Assembly: GCA_018223365.1 (NCBI GenBank)
Contig: JAGTTP010000002.1
Span: forward strand, 310,001 to 374,000
Direction: 5' to 3'
Origin: Clostridiaceae bacterium Marseille-Q4145
GTDB lineage: Bacteria > Bacillota > Clostridia > Lachnospirales > Lachnospiraceae
Length of the DNA stretch: 64,000 nt
Shown: positions 1 to 8,612 of the stretch, in pieces
Position numbering within the stretch: position 1 is the first letter of the stretch
Layout of the letters: each line of letters begins with the position of its first letter
Notes under the pieces: model-generated
Database searches by the model: none
What the model saw: only the letters and a program-made list of their open reading frames with translations
What the model was told of the DNA's origin: nothing
Made by a program: the position numbers and the translations under genes

Positions 1-331
1 TGTAATAAAGATCCGGCACTTCCTTCTTTGCCTTCTCCAGTGCTCTCTGGATGATGCCATCACAGGCATAAGCCTGACTTCCCACTTCATCTTTGTGATT
101 AGGAATTCCGAACAGCATCACACTTCCCACACCTGCATCTGCCATCTCATTTAAGATCTCCGGCATCCGGTCTATGGTATAACGGAACTGACCCGGCATA
201 GTCGGAATTTCCTCCTTTTTGTTCTCTCCCTCCATAACGAACATGGGATATACGAGAGAACTTTTATCCATTCTGGTCTCTCTCACCATTTTTCTAAGCT
301 TTGCTGACGTCCGAAGTCTTCTCGGTCTCAT
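1..331 (-). CDS. hemB: Delta-aminolevulinic acid dehydratase (porphobilinogen synthase), N-terminal part
   Basis: HemB condenses two 5-aminolevulinate molecules to porphobilinogen in tetrapyrrole synthesis. Only the first 110 residues are inside the window; the gene runs off the left edge. The visible part has the family N-terminus (RPRRLRTS, then PMFVMEG, PTMPGQFRY and DAGVGSVMLFGIP). The ATG at 331 lies inside the end of the upstream gene, giving a 38-nt overlap and suggesting coupled translation with the siroheme gene. The active-site lysines and zinc cysteines lie outside the window and cannot be judged. Confidence 0.93.
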   Translation of the reverse strand, partial: MRPRRLRTSAKLRKMVRETRMDKSSLVYPMFVMEGENKKEEIPTMPGQFRYTIDRMPEILNEMADAGVGSVMLFGIPNHKDEVGSQAYACDGIIQRALEKAKKEVPDLYY

Positions 332-797
332 CGTCAAATCCATCTTTCATAACCTCTTTTCTAATTTTATCGGTCCATGCCTTTGCCAGGTGATGATTCC
401 CGCCTCCGGCATTGATGCCTATTACCAGATTTCCCCTGGATGCAATTCCCGGGAACTGAAAATCACAATGTTCCCGATTACTGCATACATTGACCAGAAT
501 CTGTTTCTTTCTGCATTCCTGCCAGATTGCCTCATTAACTGCCTGATCATCTGTTGCCGCCAGCACAAGAAAAGTATCTTTCGGGATCGATCCTGGTATA
601 TACCGTTCCGTCCGGTGATACAGCAGATGTTGTTCAGCCGCTCTGCGAATACGGTCCGATGCTTCTGGTGCAATAACAGTTAAAGACGGCGCAAAAGCCA
701 GCAATGTCTCCACTCTCCGTGAGGCAATTTTGCCGGCTCCATATACGATCATCTTTTTATTAGAAACATCCACAAACAGTGGAAAATTCTTGGCCAT
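294..797 (-). CDS. Precorrin-2 dehydrogenase / sirohydrochlorin ferrochelatase domain protein (CysG N-terminal, MET8-like)
   Basis: A 167-residue protein of the siroheme synthase N-terminal family, which oxidises precorrin-2 with NAD and, in some members, inserts iron to give siroheme. An NAD-binding Rossmann start (GAGKIASRR, residues about 20-28) follows the MAKNFPLFVDV opening, and VCSNREHCDFQFP is the usual NVCD-like region. There is no C-terminal uroporphyrinogen methyltransferase, so this is the stand-alone form. I place the start at 797: it has GAGAGAGGGAC in front and lies downstream of a good promoter (836-865). A longer frame up to 896 would begin upstream of that promoter. It overlaps hemB by 38 nt. 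Confidence 0.88.
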   Translation of the reverse strand: MAKNFPLFVDVSNKKMIVYGAGKIASRRVETLLAFAPSLTVIAPEASDRIRRAAEQHLLYHRTERYIPGSIPKDTFLVLAATDDQAVNEAIWQECRKKQILVNVCSNREHCDFQFPGIASRGNLVIGINAGGGNHHLAKAWTDKIRKEVMKDGFDDETEKTSDVSKA

Positions 798-835
798 GTC
801 CCTCTCTCCATGATCATCTGTATTCTGTCTTATAT

Positions 836-865
836 ATTCTACAACTGTTGGATTTCCTGTGTCAA
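836..865 (-). promoter_or_regulatory. Sigma-A-type promoter of the siroheme/hemB operon
   Basis: On the minus strand TTGACA (860-865) and TAGAAT (836-841) are 18 bases apart. The predicted start near 829 leaves a 30-nt leader before the ATG at 797. It lies in the divergent gap shared with the plus-strand germination gene. Confidence 0.7.
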
Positions 866-915
866 CTGTTCTACCATGTATTTTTCCATCATCCATCTGG
901 CATACTATCCATGAG

Positions 916-2334
916 GTGATCAGATTGCATACATTATCTTCTTATACCGAAAATGTTTCCGAACTCCGTCGGATTTTGAAAACAGATCTTAATTTTGATA
1001 TACAAGAAAAGACCTTTCTCATCGGTGGGCGGGCTGCCAGCCTGTTCTTCATTGAAGGGATGGTAAAAGATGAAGTCCTGGAAAAACTGCTGGAATTTTT
1101 CCATGATCTCAAACCGGAACAGCTGGGAAATTCCCTGGAAGATTTCCAACTACAGGACTTTCCCTACATTGAAGCAGAAATTCTTACAGACTATTCCCCG
1201 GTACTAAAAAATCTCCTATCCGGTGTTTCCTGTCTGTTCGTATCGGGAATGCCAGGTTGTCTGGCTGTGGACTGCCGCTCCTATCCTGCACGAAACGTAT
1301 CCGAGCCCCAGAAAGACCGGACCCTGCGGGGTTCCAGAGACGGTTTTGTGGAAACTCTGGTTTTTAATACTGCCCTGCTTCGGCGCCGGATCCGTTCCTC
1401 TGAACTCCGCATGGAAATGATGGAAGTAGGATGCAGCAGCCGCACGGATATTGCTCTCTGCTATATGCAGGACCGGGCTGATCTGAAATGTCTGCACCAT
1501 CTGAAAGCACGCATCTCCCAGATTCAGATTGATGCTCTTTCCATGAACCAGGAAAGTCTGGCAGAGCTGCTCCTTCCGGGCCACTGGTATAATCCGTTTC
1601 CAAAGTTCCATCTTACAGAACGGCCTGATGCAGCGGCAGCTTCCATTTTAGAAGGAAATATCATTATTCTTGTGGATAATTCTCCCTCTGCCATGATTCT
1701 CCCTACTACCTTGATAGCAATCACGGAAGAAGCCAATGATTACTATTTTCCTCCCGTTACCGGTACCTACCTGCGATTATCCCGGATGCTTATTACCCTC
1801 ATGTCCCTGCTGGTAACTCCGTTATTTCTATTATTCATGGAACATCCTCAATGGATTCCGGGAACTTTTTCTTTCATTGCTATTGAAGATCCTATTCACA
1901 TTCCGCTGATCTGGCAATTTCTCATGTTGGAGCTGTCCATCGACGGTCTCCGGCTTGCCGCTATCCATACACCGGATGTATTAAGTACCCCTTTGTCCGT
2001 CATTGCCGGTCTATCCATCGGTGAGTTTTCCGTGGAGTCCGGCTGGTTTAACAGTGAGGTACTTCTCTACATGGCTTTTGTGACCATTGCCAATTACTCA
2101 CAGATTAATATGGAACTGAACTACGCATTAAAATTTATGAGAATCCTGCTCCTGCTGCTCACCAACTGGTTTGGTCTGCCTGGTTTCATGCTTGGGCTTC
2201 TGGGCATCTTTTTCAGTCTTCTTACCTGCCGCACCTTTTCAGGAAAAGGATATCTCTATCCCTTCATTCCCTTCGACTGGAAGCTTTTAAAAAGATATCT
2301 ATTCCGAATGAAGTTAAAAGAACCCGGGAACTAA
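916..2334 (+). CDS. Spore germination protein, GerA/SpoVAF family
   Basis: A membrane protein of the GerA family, closest in look to SpoVAF, which works with the SpoVA channel/germinosome in the inner spore membrane. The soluble N-terminal half holds family landmarks (SYTENVSELR, FFIEGMVKDEV, RGSRDGFVETL); the tract ERPDAAAASILEGNIIILVDNSPS precedes about five to six membrane segments from residue 290 on (WIPGTFSFIAIEDP in a loop). It ends in a basic tail. Start is uncertain: GTG at 916 gives the usual short lead before the Y-x-x-N motif; the frame opens at a GTG at 859. It is transcribed away from the hemB operon and sits alone, without spoVA genes. GerA A-subunit is the alternative call. 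Confidence 0.85.
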   Translation: MIRLHTLSSYTENVSELRRILKTDLNFDIQEKTFLIGGRAASLFFIEGMVKDEVLEKLLEFFHDLKPEQLGNSLEDFQLQDFPYIEAEILTDYSPVLKNLLSGVSCLFVSGMPGCLAVDCRSYPARNVSEPQKDRTLRGSRDGFVETLVFNTALLRRRIRSSELRMEMMEVGCSSRTDIALCYMQDRADLKCLHHLKARISQIQIDALSMNQESLAELLLPGHWYNPFPKFHLTERPDAAAASILEGNIIILVDNSPSAMILPTTLIAITEEANDYYFPPVTGTYLRLSRMLITLMSLLVTPLFLLFMEHPQWIPGTFSFIAIEDPIHIPLIWQFLMLELSIDGLRLAAIHTPDVLSTPLSVIAGLSIGEFSVESGWFNSEVLLYMAFVTIANYSQINMELNYALKFMRILLLLLTNWFGLPGFMLGLLGIFFSLLTCRTFSGKGYLYPFIPFDWKLLKRYLFRMKLKEPGN

Positions 2335-2337
2335 AGC

Positions 2338-3156
2338 TTACAGCATAAATTTCTCAATAATTTCGCGGATTGCTCCATGGTTATTATCATGTTTCGTCAC
2401 ATAATCTGCAACTGCTTTTACGTCAGGTCTGGCATTGGCAACCGCACAACCAATGCCTGCCATCTGAATCATGGAAATATCGTTATACTCATCCCCTGCT
2501 GACAGTGTATTGGCAAGTGGAATGCCCTGACCTTCGCAAAATGCTTTCAGAGCATTTCCCTTAGATACACCTTTTGGCATGATTTCCATATACTCCTTGC
2601 AGCTTAAATAGAGATCCATGGGCTCCTCCTGCCAGGATTCCAGTTCCGCCTTCAGCGGTTCCAGATACTCCGGATGATGAATATCGATAGCCAGCATTTT
2701 GCAGGCTTCCTCATTCATATCTGTAAAAAGATCATTCACTAACTTGTGCTGCATGCCATTTTTATGGATATAATGAACCAGTCCTTCCGCTTCCGCATCA
2801 TCCGTCAGCACTTTATCACCTTCGTAAGTCTGAATATAGATTTTTCGCTCATGAGATGCCTGCACAGCTTTTCGCATCTGATTTAAAGTCAGAGTTTTCT
2901 GATATAAAATCTCTCCCGACAATGTATCCAGCACCATGCCGCCATTGAATGCAATCACATAGCGCAGTCCGATTCGTTCCAGATCCCACTTTTTTAAAAG
3001 GATTCTGGCACTGGCCAACGGTCTTCCGGTGGTAATCACAATCTCATGACCTGCTTTTTTTGCTGCTTCCATTGCTTCGTAATTTTCCTTTGGAATCTGC
3101 ACATCATCATTCAACGTGGTGCCATCCATATCCAGAAATAATGCTTTTCTTTCCAT
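2338..3156 (-). CDS. Cof-type HAD-IIB family hydrolase (sugar-phosphate/phosphatase)
   Basis: A 272-residue haloacid dehalogenase phosphatase of the Cof/YidA class. Motif I is LDMDGTTL (nucleophile Asp9, Asp11), motif II includes ITTGRP, and motif IV is SAGDEYNDISMI; the C2B cap lies between. Substrate cannot be told from sequence; relatives hydrolyse sugar phosphates or flavin and pyridoxal phosphates. GAGGAG lies 8 bases ahead of the ATG at 3156, making this better than the ATG at 3162 or the longer frame. It follows the polyphosphate kinase gene by 13 bases and is probably the last gene of the ppx-ppk transcript. Confidence 0.88.
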   Translation of the reverse strand: MERKALFLDMDGTTLNDDVQIPKENYEAMEAAKKAGHEIVITTGRPLASARILLKKWDLERIGLRYVIAFNGGMVLDTLSGEILYQKTLTLNQMRKAVQASHERKIYIQTYEGDKVLTDDAEAEGLVHYIHKNGMQHKLVNDLFTDMNEEACKMLAIDIHHPEYLEPLKAELESWQEEPMDLYLSCKEYMEIMPKGVSKGNALKAFCEGQGIPLANTLSAGDEYNDISMIQMAGIGCAVANARPDVKAVADYVTKHDNNHGAIREIIEKFML

Positions 3157-3169
3157 TTTCATAACTCCT

Positions 3170-5296
3170 CTACATGGGCTCTGCCGGCGTGAAGATCCGG
3201 TCATGCACATGTTCTTCCTGCTGTCCTTTTGCCAGCTTTCTGGCATAATCCATAAAATATTGCTGTGCGCACAACGGCTGTTTTCCCCTGCGGTCTACCT
3301 TTTCATAGGTACCGTCAGACTTCTTCACCTGGGCCTTCAACGTATCTTTCAGCTGAATATCCAGAATATGCATCACTTCTTTTTTCAGGTGTTCATTCTC
3401 AACCGGAAACAAAATTTCCACCCGGCGATCCAGATTTCGCGGCATCCAATCCGCGCTGGACAGATAGATTTCTTCCTCGCCGCCATTCTGGAAATAATAA
3501 ATCCGGCTGTGTTCCAGAAATGTTCCAACAATAGAGCGGACACTGATATGCTCACTAACGCCCGGGATTCCCACTTTCAGACAGCAGATACCACGTACAA
3601 TCAGTTCAATCTCTACGCCTGCCGCGCTGGCTTCATAAAGAGCCGCAATAATACCCTGATCACAGAGGGAATTCATTTTAGCAATAATGTGAGCAGGTTC
3701 TCCTTTTCTGGCATGTTCAGTTTCCCGTTGAATCATCTTGAGAAATTTATCTCTCAGCCAGAGCGGTGCTAAAGACAGCTTGTTCCAGCTTTCCGGTTCG
3801 GAATAACCGGAAAGCATATTAAATACCGCCGTAGCATCTTCCCCAATCAGTTCGGAACAGGTCAGAAGTCCCATGTCTGTATATAGTTTTGCCGTAGAAT
3901 CGTTGTAATTTCCGGTTCCCAAGTGAACATATCTGCGGATACCGTCCTCTTCCCGGCGAACTACCAGTGTAATCTTACTGTGGGTTTTCAGGCCCACCAG
4001 GCCATAGATTACATGACAACCTGCCCGCTCCAGCATTTTTGCCCAGGCAATATTATTTTCCTCATCAAACCTGGCTTTCAGCTCCACCAGAACCGATACC
4101 TGCTTGCCATTTTCTGCTGCCTGCGCCAGCGCTGCGATGATCGGAGAATTACCGCTGACCCGGTACAAAGTCTGTTTGATGGCAAGCACATTCTGATCCC
4201 TGGCCGCCTGTCGGATAAAATCCACCACCGGATCAAAGGTTTGATAAGGATGGTGCATAAGAATATCCCCTTTTCGGATCTCCTCAAAAATATCATTTTT
4301 TCCGGTCAGTTCCGGCACCGGCTGAGGCGTGTATTTCGGTTCCTTCTGTTCCTCGAACCCATCAAGGCCGTACATTTTCATCAGAAAAGTCAGATCCAGC
4401 GGACCTCCGATCCGATAGATACCGTCCTCTTTAACAGCAAATTCCTTTTTCAGAATTTTTAACAGCCGTTTATCTACTTTTTCGTCGATCTCCAGGCGGA
4501 TCACTTCGCCCCACTGTCGTTTTTTCAATTGTTTTTCAATCTCTTTTAACAGATCTGATGCTTCGTCCTCATCGATGGTAAGATCAGCGTTTCGCATAAT
4601 CCTGTATGGATGGACGCAGAGAATATCGTAGCTTAAAAACAGTTTCTGCATATTCCGTGAGATAATTTCTTCCAGGAGAATTACAGAAGGAACGTCTTTT
4701 TCTACACCCGGAATGGACACGATTCTCGGGAGCACCGCCGGTACCTGCACTGTGGCAAATTCCAGTTCTGCATCCTCCTCGTTCTTTTTTTTCAGAAGCG
4801 CACAAAGATTCAGCGTCTTATTTACAATCAGCGGAAAAGGTCTGGAAGAGTCCACTGCCATAGGTGTCAGTACCGGATACACGTTCTCCATAAAATATTC
4901 ATCCACATATCCGGCCTGCTCCGGTGTTAGATTCCGATGATCCTGTATCACCTGAAGTCCGCACTGCCGAAGCCCCGGAAGAAGTGATCTCTGCCAGGTG
5001 GAGTACTGGACGTTGACAAAACTGTGCACCCGGTCATGAATGGCATCCAGCTGCTGCTTTGCCGTCATCCCCGCAATGTCTTTTCCTTTGTATTCCGCAT
5101 TGACCATATCCACCAGAGAAGCAACTCTGACCATAAAAAATTCATCCAGATTGGAAGCGGTAATACTTAAAAATTTCAACCGTTCAAAAAGCGGAATGGT
5201 CTTATCCCGTGCCTCTTCCAGAATCCGCTCGTCAAATCCCAGCCAGCTTAATTCCCGATTTTCATAGTACTCCTGTCTGACAAATTCATTTTTCAT
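3170..5296 (-). CDS. ppk1: Polyphosphate kinase 1
   Basis: PPK1 reversibly polymerises the gamma phosphate of ATP into inorganic polyphosphate. The 708-residue length is normal. The N-terminal domain opens with YYENRELSWLGFDERILEEA and SNLDEFFMVRV. The two phospholipase-D-like catalytic domains carry the histidines at about His439 (LKTHSKITLV, the expected autophosphorylated residue) and His596 (FLEHSRIYYF); YVHLGTGNYND and SADWMPRNLDRRVE are also typical. AGGAGG precedes the ATG. It lies 12 bases after the exopolyphosphatase gene, so polymer synthesis and breakdown are co-transcribed. Confidence 0.97.
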   Translation of the reverse strand: MKNEFVRQEYYENRELSWLGFDERILEEARDKTIPLFERLKFLSITASNLDEFFMVRVASLVDMVNAEYKGKDIAGMTAKQQLDAIHDRVHSFVNVQYSTWQRSLLPGLRQCGLQVIQDHRNLTPEQAGYVDEYFMENVYPVLTPMAVDSSRPFPLIVNKTLNLCALLKKKNEEDAELEFATVQVPAVLPRIVSIPGVEKDVPSVILLEEIISRNMQKLFLSYDILCVHPYRIMRNADLTIDEDEASDLLKEIEKQLKKRQWGEVIRLEIDEKVDKRLLKILKKEFAVKEDGIYRIGGPLDLTFLMKMYGLDGFEEQKEPKYTPQPVPELTGKNDIFEEIRKGDILMHHPYQTFDPVVDFIRQAARDQNVLAIKQTLYRVSGNSPIIAALAQAAENGKQVSVLVELKARFDEENNIAWAKMLERAGCHVIYGLVGLKTHSKITLVVRREEDGIRRYVHLGTGNYNDSTAKLYTDMGLLTCSELIGEDATAVFNMLSGYSEPESWNKLSLAPLWLRDKFLKMIQRETEHARKGEPAHIIAKMNSLCDQGIIAALYEASAAGVEIELIVRGICCLKVGIPGVSEHISVRSIVGTFLEHSRIYYFQNGGEEEIYLSSADWMPRNLDRRVEILFPVENEHLKKEVMHILDIQLKDTLKAQVKKSDGTYEKVDRRGKQPLCAQQYFMDYARKLAKGQQEEHVHDRIFTPAEPM

Positions 5297-5308
5297 ATTC
5301 CCTTCCTC

Positions 5309-6853
5309 CTACACCAGACGCTTTGCTTTCAATTCGGGACGAATGCTGTACACCTCTTCAAAGAACTCCGCTTTTTCCTTAAACAACGCCTGCTCCAATG
5401 TCAGATCCTCAAAAGTATCCACCAGGATCTGCATGGTATGATTTCCTTTCATGGTCACACGGATATCCTTTATCTTTTGTTTATGACTCCGGTCCATAGC
5501 GTTCGCCACCCGCAGAATTGCTGTCAACTTGGCTATGGTCAGGTACTCCTCACGTCCCAGAAGGGATCCTGCCGCCAGCTCCTCATAGGACAGAATCGGA
5601 CTGCTGTTAAACCGTACGATATTAGCCACCATTTCCCTTTCCGCGTGGGACAGTCCGATAATTTCCGTTGCCATAATAATATTGTAGGAACACTCAGACG
5701 ACTGGGCCATATTGATATACTTTCCACAGTCATGGAGCAGTACCGAAATCTGCAGCAGTAAACGTTCCCGTTTCTCCAGTCCATGAATCGATTTCATTTT
5801 GTCAAAAATCGTCAAGGCCAGGCGTTCCATCATCTGCGCATGATTCCGGTTGGTATGGTACCGCTTTGCGATATTCCGCGCTGATTCAATAATATCATTT
5901 TCAAAATTATGCCGGGGTTTCACAATCTTATTTTTTTCAGCGTAATCATACGCAAGACCATCCCCCAGATCAGTTCCCACAATGACTACGTTTTCCGCCC
6001 CTGTTTCTTCCAACAGACGTTTATACAAGACAAGCGTAGGTAAAAGAAGCGAAATGTTTTCCTGCGAAATTCCTAACTGCTCCGACATAACCTGAGCGCC
6101 TTTTTTTGAAAAATCATCATAAAATTCCAGAAATTCTTCTCTGGAAATCTGGTTATTCCCATCTCCGCCATGGATATAGCGGTTCACATACTGGATATAA
6201 CTTCCTACCAGTAAAATATACTGAATATTCCGGTCCTTTAAAAACAATTTCCGGAAAGTACGCAGTTCATTATTCAGAAGTTCTTCCATAACTGCCGTAT
6301 AATGCACCGTCCGCTCTGCCACATCGGCCAGGCGCTCTCTGAGTCTTAGCGTACCAAGCCGGATATTCTGTGTAGTCACCAGATTGTCTTTATCGAACAA
6401 AGAAATCTGGATACTTCCACCGCCTACGTCCACAATGGCTGTTCCCTGTTCAATGATTTTCTGGAAGGCCTGTTCATTGGACGCAATGGACTTATATCCA
6501 AGAAACCGTTGTTCGGAATTACTTAAAATTTCCAGACGGACACTGGTTCTTAAGTAAATCCGGTCCAGCAGCACCAGCGTATTCCGAGTCTCACGAAGGG
6601 CACTGGTGGCGCAGGCTCTGTACTCTTCCACACCAAATTCTTTCATGATTCTCTGAAAATCCAGCAACACCGCACACAATTCATCTACCAGTTCTGTGCT
6701 GATCTTTCCGGTCGCATAGGCATCTTTTCCAAGTTCCATCCGATGACGCACATGATTCAATACCCGAATTCCATTTCTGGCAGAAAGCTCATAAATCTTC
6801 AGATTTATCTCATAGCTTCCCACATCAATGGTTCCGAAAATTTTACAAGCCAT
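5309..6853 (-). CDS. ppx: Exopolyphosphatase / guanosine pentaphosphatase (Ppx/GppA) with C-terminal HD domain
   Basis: A 514-residue ASKHA-fold phosphatase that removes terminal phosphate from polyphosphate and, in some members, from pppGpp. Seen: the first phosphate loop (FGTIDVGSYEINLKIYEL), SNSEQRFLGY, and the second loop IVDVGGGSIQISLF at about residue 145. The C-terminal third carries an HD-type motif (LLHDCGKYINM, then GLSHAEREMVANIVRF), as in long GppA/Ppx proteins. GGAGG lies 7 bases before the ATG. It heads the ppx-ppk1-cof set. The balance between PPX and GppA activity cannot be read from sequence. Confidence 0.93.
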   Translation of the reverse strand: MACKIFGTIDVGSYEINLKIYELSARNGIRVLNHVRHRMELGKDAYATGKISTELVDELCAVLLDFQRIMKEFGVEEYRACATSALRETRNTLVLLDRIYLRTSVRLEILSNSEQRFLGYKSIASNEQAFQKIIEQGTAIVDVGGGSIQISLFDKDNLVTTQNIRLGTLRLRERLADVAERTVHYTAVMEELLNNELRTFRKLFLKDRNIQYILLVGSYIQYVNRYIHGGDGNNQISREEFLEFYDDFSKKGAQVMSEQLGISQENISLLLPTLVLYKRLLEETGAENVVIVGTDLGDGLAYDYAEKNKIVKPRHNFENDIIESARNIAKRYHTNRNHAQMMERLALTIFDKMKSIHGLEKRERLLLQISVLLHDCGKYINMAQSSECSYNIIMATEIIGLSHAEREMVANIVRFNSSPILSYEELAAGSLLGREEYLTIAKLTAILRVANAMDRSHKQKIKDIRVTMKGNHTMQILVDTFEDLTLEQALFKEKAEFFEEVYSIRPELKAKRLV

Positions 6854-6874
6854 ACCATATCCTCCATTTATGTA

Positions 6875-7309
6875 TTACTGGCGTCCGGTTGTTCCAAATC
6901 CGCCTCTGTCTTTACCATCCAGTTTTTCTGTTTCCTCAAAGATGATCTGCGGCTGATGCTCCATAATACGGAACTGGCAGATCCTGTCATTGACATGAAT
7001 CTCCGTATCTCTCATAGCAAGTGCCGGGAAAAACCACTGATCGTTATCGCCGCAATAGCTCCCATCAATGAGTCCGCAGCTATTCGTCTGCAGCAGTCCA
7101 AAATTCTTAAATGTACTGCTTCTCGGGATCACATGGGCCTCATATCCTTTCGGAAGTTCCATGGCAATTCCGAGGGGAATCAGCTTAAATTCTCCTTGCT
7201 TCATGACAATATCTTCTGCAGCCCGCAGGTCAATCCAGTCAGACTTTCCTGCAATGTAGGTCAGTTTCTCGATTTTGTCAGAAAAATATTTAATCTTAAT
7301 CGTTTCCAT
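6875..7309 (-). CDS. dut: dUTP diphosphatase (trimeric dUTPase family)
   Basis: Hydrolyses dUTP to dUMP, keeping uracil out of DNA. All five dUTPase motifs can be seen in the 144 residues: IDLRAAE (I), PRSSTFKNFG (II), GLIDGSYCGDNDQW (III), NDRICQFRI (IV) and DRGGFGTTG (V, the phosphate loop closing the active site). AAGGAGAC precedes the ATG. It follows nrdG after a 75-base gap that contains a 12-bp hairpin, linking two nucleotide-metabolism genes. A dCTP deaminase is a weaker alternative because motif III and V fit dUTPase better. Confidence 0.93.
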   Translation of the reverse strand: METIKIKYFSDKIEKLTYIAGKSDWIDLRAAEDIVMKQGEFKLIPLGIAMELPKGYEAHVIPRSSTFKNFGLLQTNSCGLIDGSYCGDNDQWFFPALAMRDTEIHVNDRICQFRIMEHQPQIIFEETEKLDGKDRGGFGTTGRQ

Positions 7310-7331
7310 TTATTAAAGTCTCCTTATCCAC

Positions 7332-7364
7332 ACAGAGTCAGGCCAATAGACTGCCTGACTCTGT
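7332..7364. terminator. Perfect 12-bp hairpin between nrdG and dut
   Basis: Arms 7332-7343 and 7353-7364 are perfect complements around a 9-base loop. The T-rich run (TGTTCTTTTT) lies on the plus-strand side, so it would terminate plus-strand transcription; on the minus strand, in which both flanking genes run, the hairpin is followed by GTGTGG. It may stop antisense transcription or stabilise or process the nrdG-dut mRNA. Confidence 0.6.
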
Positions 7365-7384
7365 TGTTCTTTTTATGCTTTCTT

Positions 7385-7873
7385 TTATGCGTACAGTACG
7401 ACTTTTCCAAGTTTTCTCGTCATCTGCACATCAATAACGCGCTGATTGGCGCTGCCTTTCCAGGGAAGGTTATTGTCCTTCAGATCTTCCATAAATTCAC
7501 CATCTACCAATACGTTCAGATCATCTATCAGTTCCAGGTCACTGATCTCTTCCCATAAATATCCCGTATACAGCCATATGGTCTTCTCCGGAAACAGGCT
7601 GCGAATCTCCCGTATCAATCCTGTCAGTTCCTCCCTGTTTTGCTCCAGCAGAGGATCGCCACCGCTGAAGGTAATGCCATCCACATAGTCTTTTTCAAGT
7701 TCTTCGAATATTTCCTGCTTCGCATCCTCGTCAAAAGGAATTCCTCCATTCGGATCCCAGGTGATTGGATTCTGGCAATTTTTACAGTGATGTGTGCATC
7801 CGGCCAGCCAGAGTACTACCCGAAGTCCATCCCCATTCAGCATATCATCCTTTGTAATATTATGATACCTCAT
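7385..7873 (-). CDS. nrdG: Anaerobic ribonucleoside-triphosphate reductase activating protein
   Basis: A radical-SAM activase that makes the glycyl radical on NrdD, so deoxynucleotides can be formed without oxygen. The cluster-binding motif CTHHCKNC (C-x3-C-x2-C, residues about 26-33) follows GLRVVLWLAG; ITFSGGDPLL is the SAM-binding GGDP motif. At 162 residues it has normal length. The partner nrdD is not in the window, which is common when the two are split. GAGGCGAG lies before the ATG. Pyruvate formate-lyase activase is less likely because that protein is longer. Confidence 0.94.
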   Translation of the reverse strand: MRYHNITKDDMLNGDGLRVVLWLAGCTHHCKNCQNPITWDPNGGIPFDEDAKQEIFEELEKDYVDGITFSGGDPLLEQNREELTGLIREIRSLFPEKTIWLYTGYLWEEISDLELIDDLNVLVDGEFMEDLKDNNLPWKGSANQRVIDVQMTRKLGKVVLYA

Positions 7874-7885
7874 AGTCTCGCCTCG

Positions 7886-8611
7886 TTAGATCTCGTAATT
7901 TTCCAAAATACTTTTTCGCAGAAGGGTCAGTGCATGAATCACTGCCTGTCTGCGCACACTGGCACGGTCTCCTACAAAATGATATTCTTCCACATACACT
8001 TTGTCATGCACACAACAGCCAATATAGACAAGACCTACCGGATCTCCGTTTTCGCCGCCATCTGGTCCTGCATATCCGGTGACGCTGACACAGACATCTG
8101 CCTCTGCCATAAATGCGCCGCCTTTTGCCATTTCTTTCGCTGTCTGTTCGCTGACCGCCGTATACTTTTTCAGAGTTGACTTCTTTACCCCTACCATCTT
8201 TCGTTTGGCACGATCTGAATAAGTCACAAATCCCTGAGAAAATACTTCTGATGCTCCCGGTACATCTGTAAGACGTGCACTGATCAAACCTCCAGTGCAG
8301 GACTCTACTGTAGAAACCGTCATCTTCTGTTCTTTCAGGAGATCTACAATGGTCTGTTCCAGTGATATATTTTTCTTCGTTGTAAAAATGCTGCTTCCGA
8401 AGCGAACTTTCAGTTCCCGGATCAGACTTTTGATCTTTTCCCTTGCATTTTCATCCTCGGAAGAAAGCCGGATAACCACCTCGCCGAATGCGCCGTTGAT
8501 GTCAAACTGCACCTTATCCTGTGCAATGAGCAGATCACTTAGCTGTTCTCTGACTTCGGCCACTTCCATTCCGCAAAGTTTCACTATCTTGGAATACGCT
8601 TCGTTCTCCAT
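7886..8611 (-). CDS. cinA: CinA-family nicotinamide-nucleotide amidohydrolase, lacking the N-terminal MoCF domain
   Basis: The C-terminal domain (from about residue 82) matches CinA/PncC, which deamidates NMN to nicotinate mononucleotide in pyridine nucleotide recycling: STVESCTGGLISARLTDVPG with the catalytic Ser-Cys region, FVTYSDRAKRKMVGV, and SVTGYAGPDGG. In front sits about 80 residues resembling the KH-like linker of full CinA. Full CinA is about 410 residues with an N-terminal MoaB-like ADP-ribose pyrophosphatase domain; here the protein is 241 residues and that domain is absent, with no trace in the following gene. GGAGAA precedes the ATG; it lies 1 base after pgsA. Confidence 0.88.
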   Translation of the reverse strand: MENEAYSKIVKLCGMEVAEVREQLSDLLIAQDKVQFDINGAFGEVVIRLSSEDENAREKIKSLIRELKVRFGSSIFTTKKNISLEQTIVDLLKEQKMTVSTVESCTGGLISARLTDVPGASEVFSQGFVTYSDRAKRKMVGVKKSTLKKYTAVSEQTAKEMAKGGAFMAEADVCVSVTGYAGPDGGENGDPVGLVYIGCCVHDKVYVEEYHFVGDRASVRRQAVIHALTLLRKSILENYEI

Positions 8612-8612
8612 C

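Noticed and set aside
3163..3246. Longer N-terminus of the Cof hydrolase
   Set aside because: It would lie inside ppk1, and the HAD motif begins right after the ATG at 3156, which has the best-spaced ribosome site.
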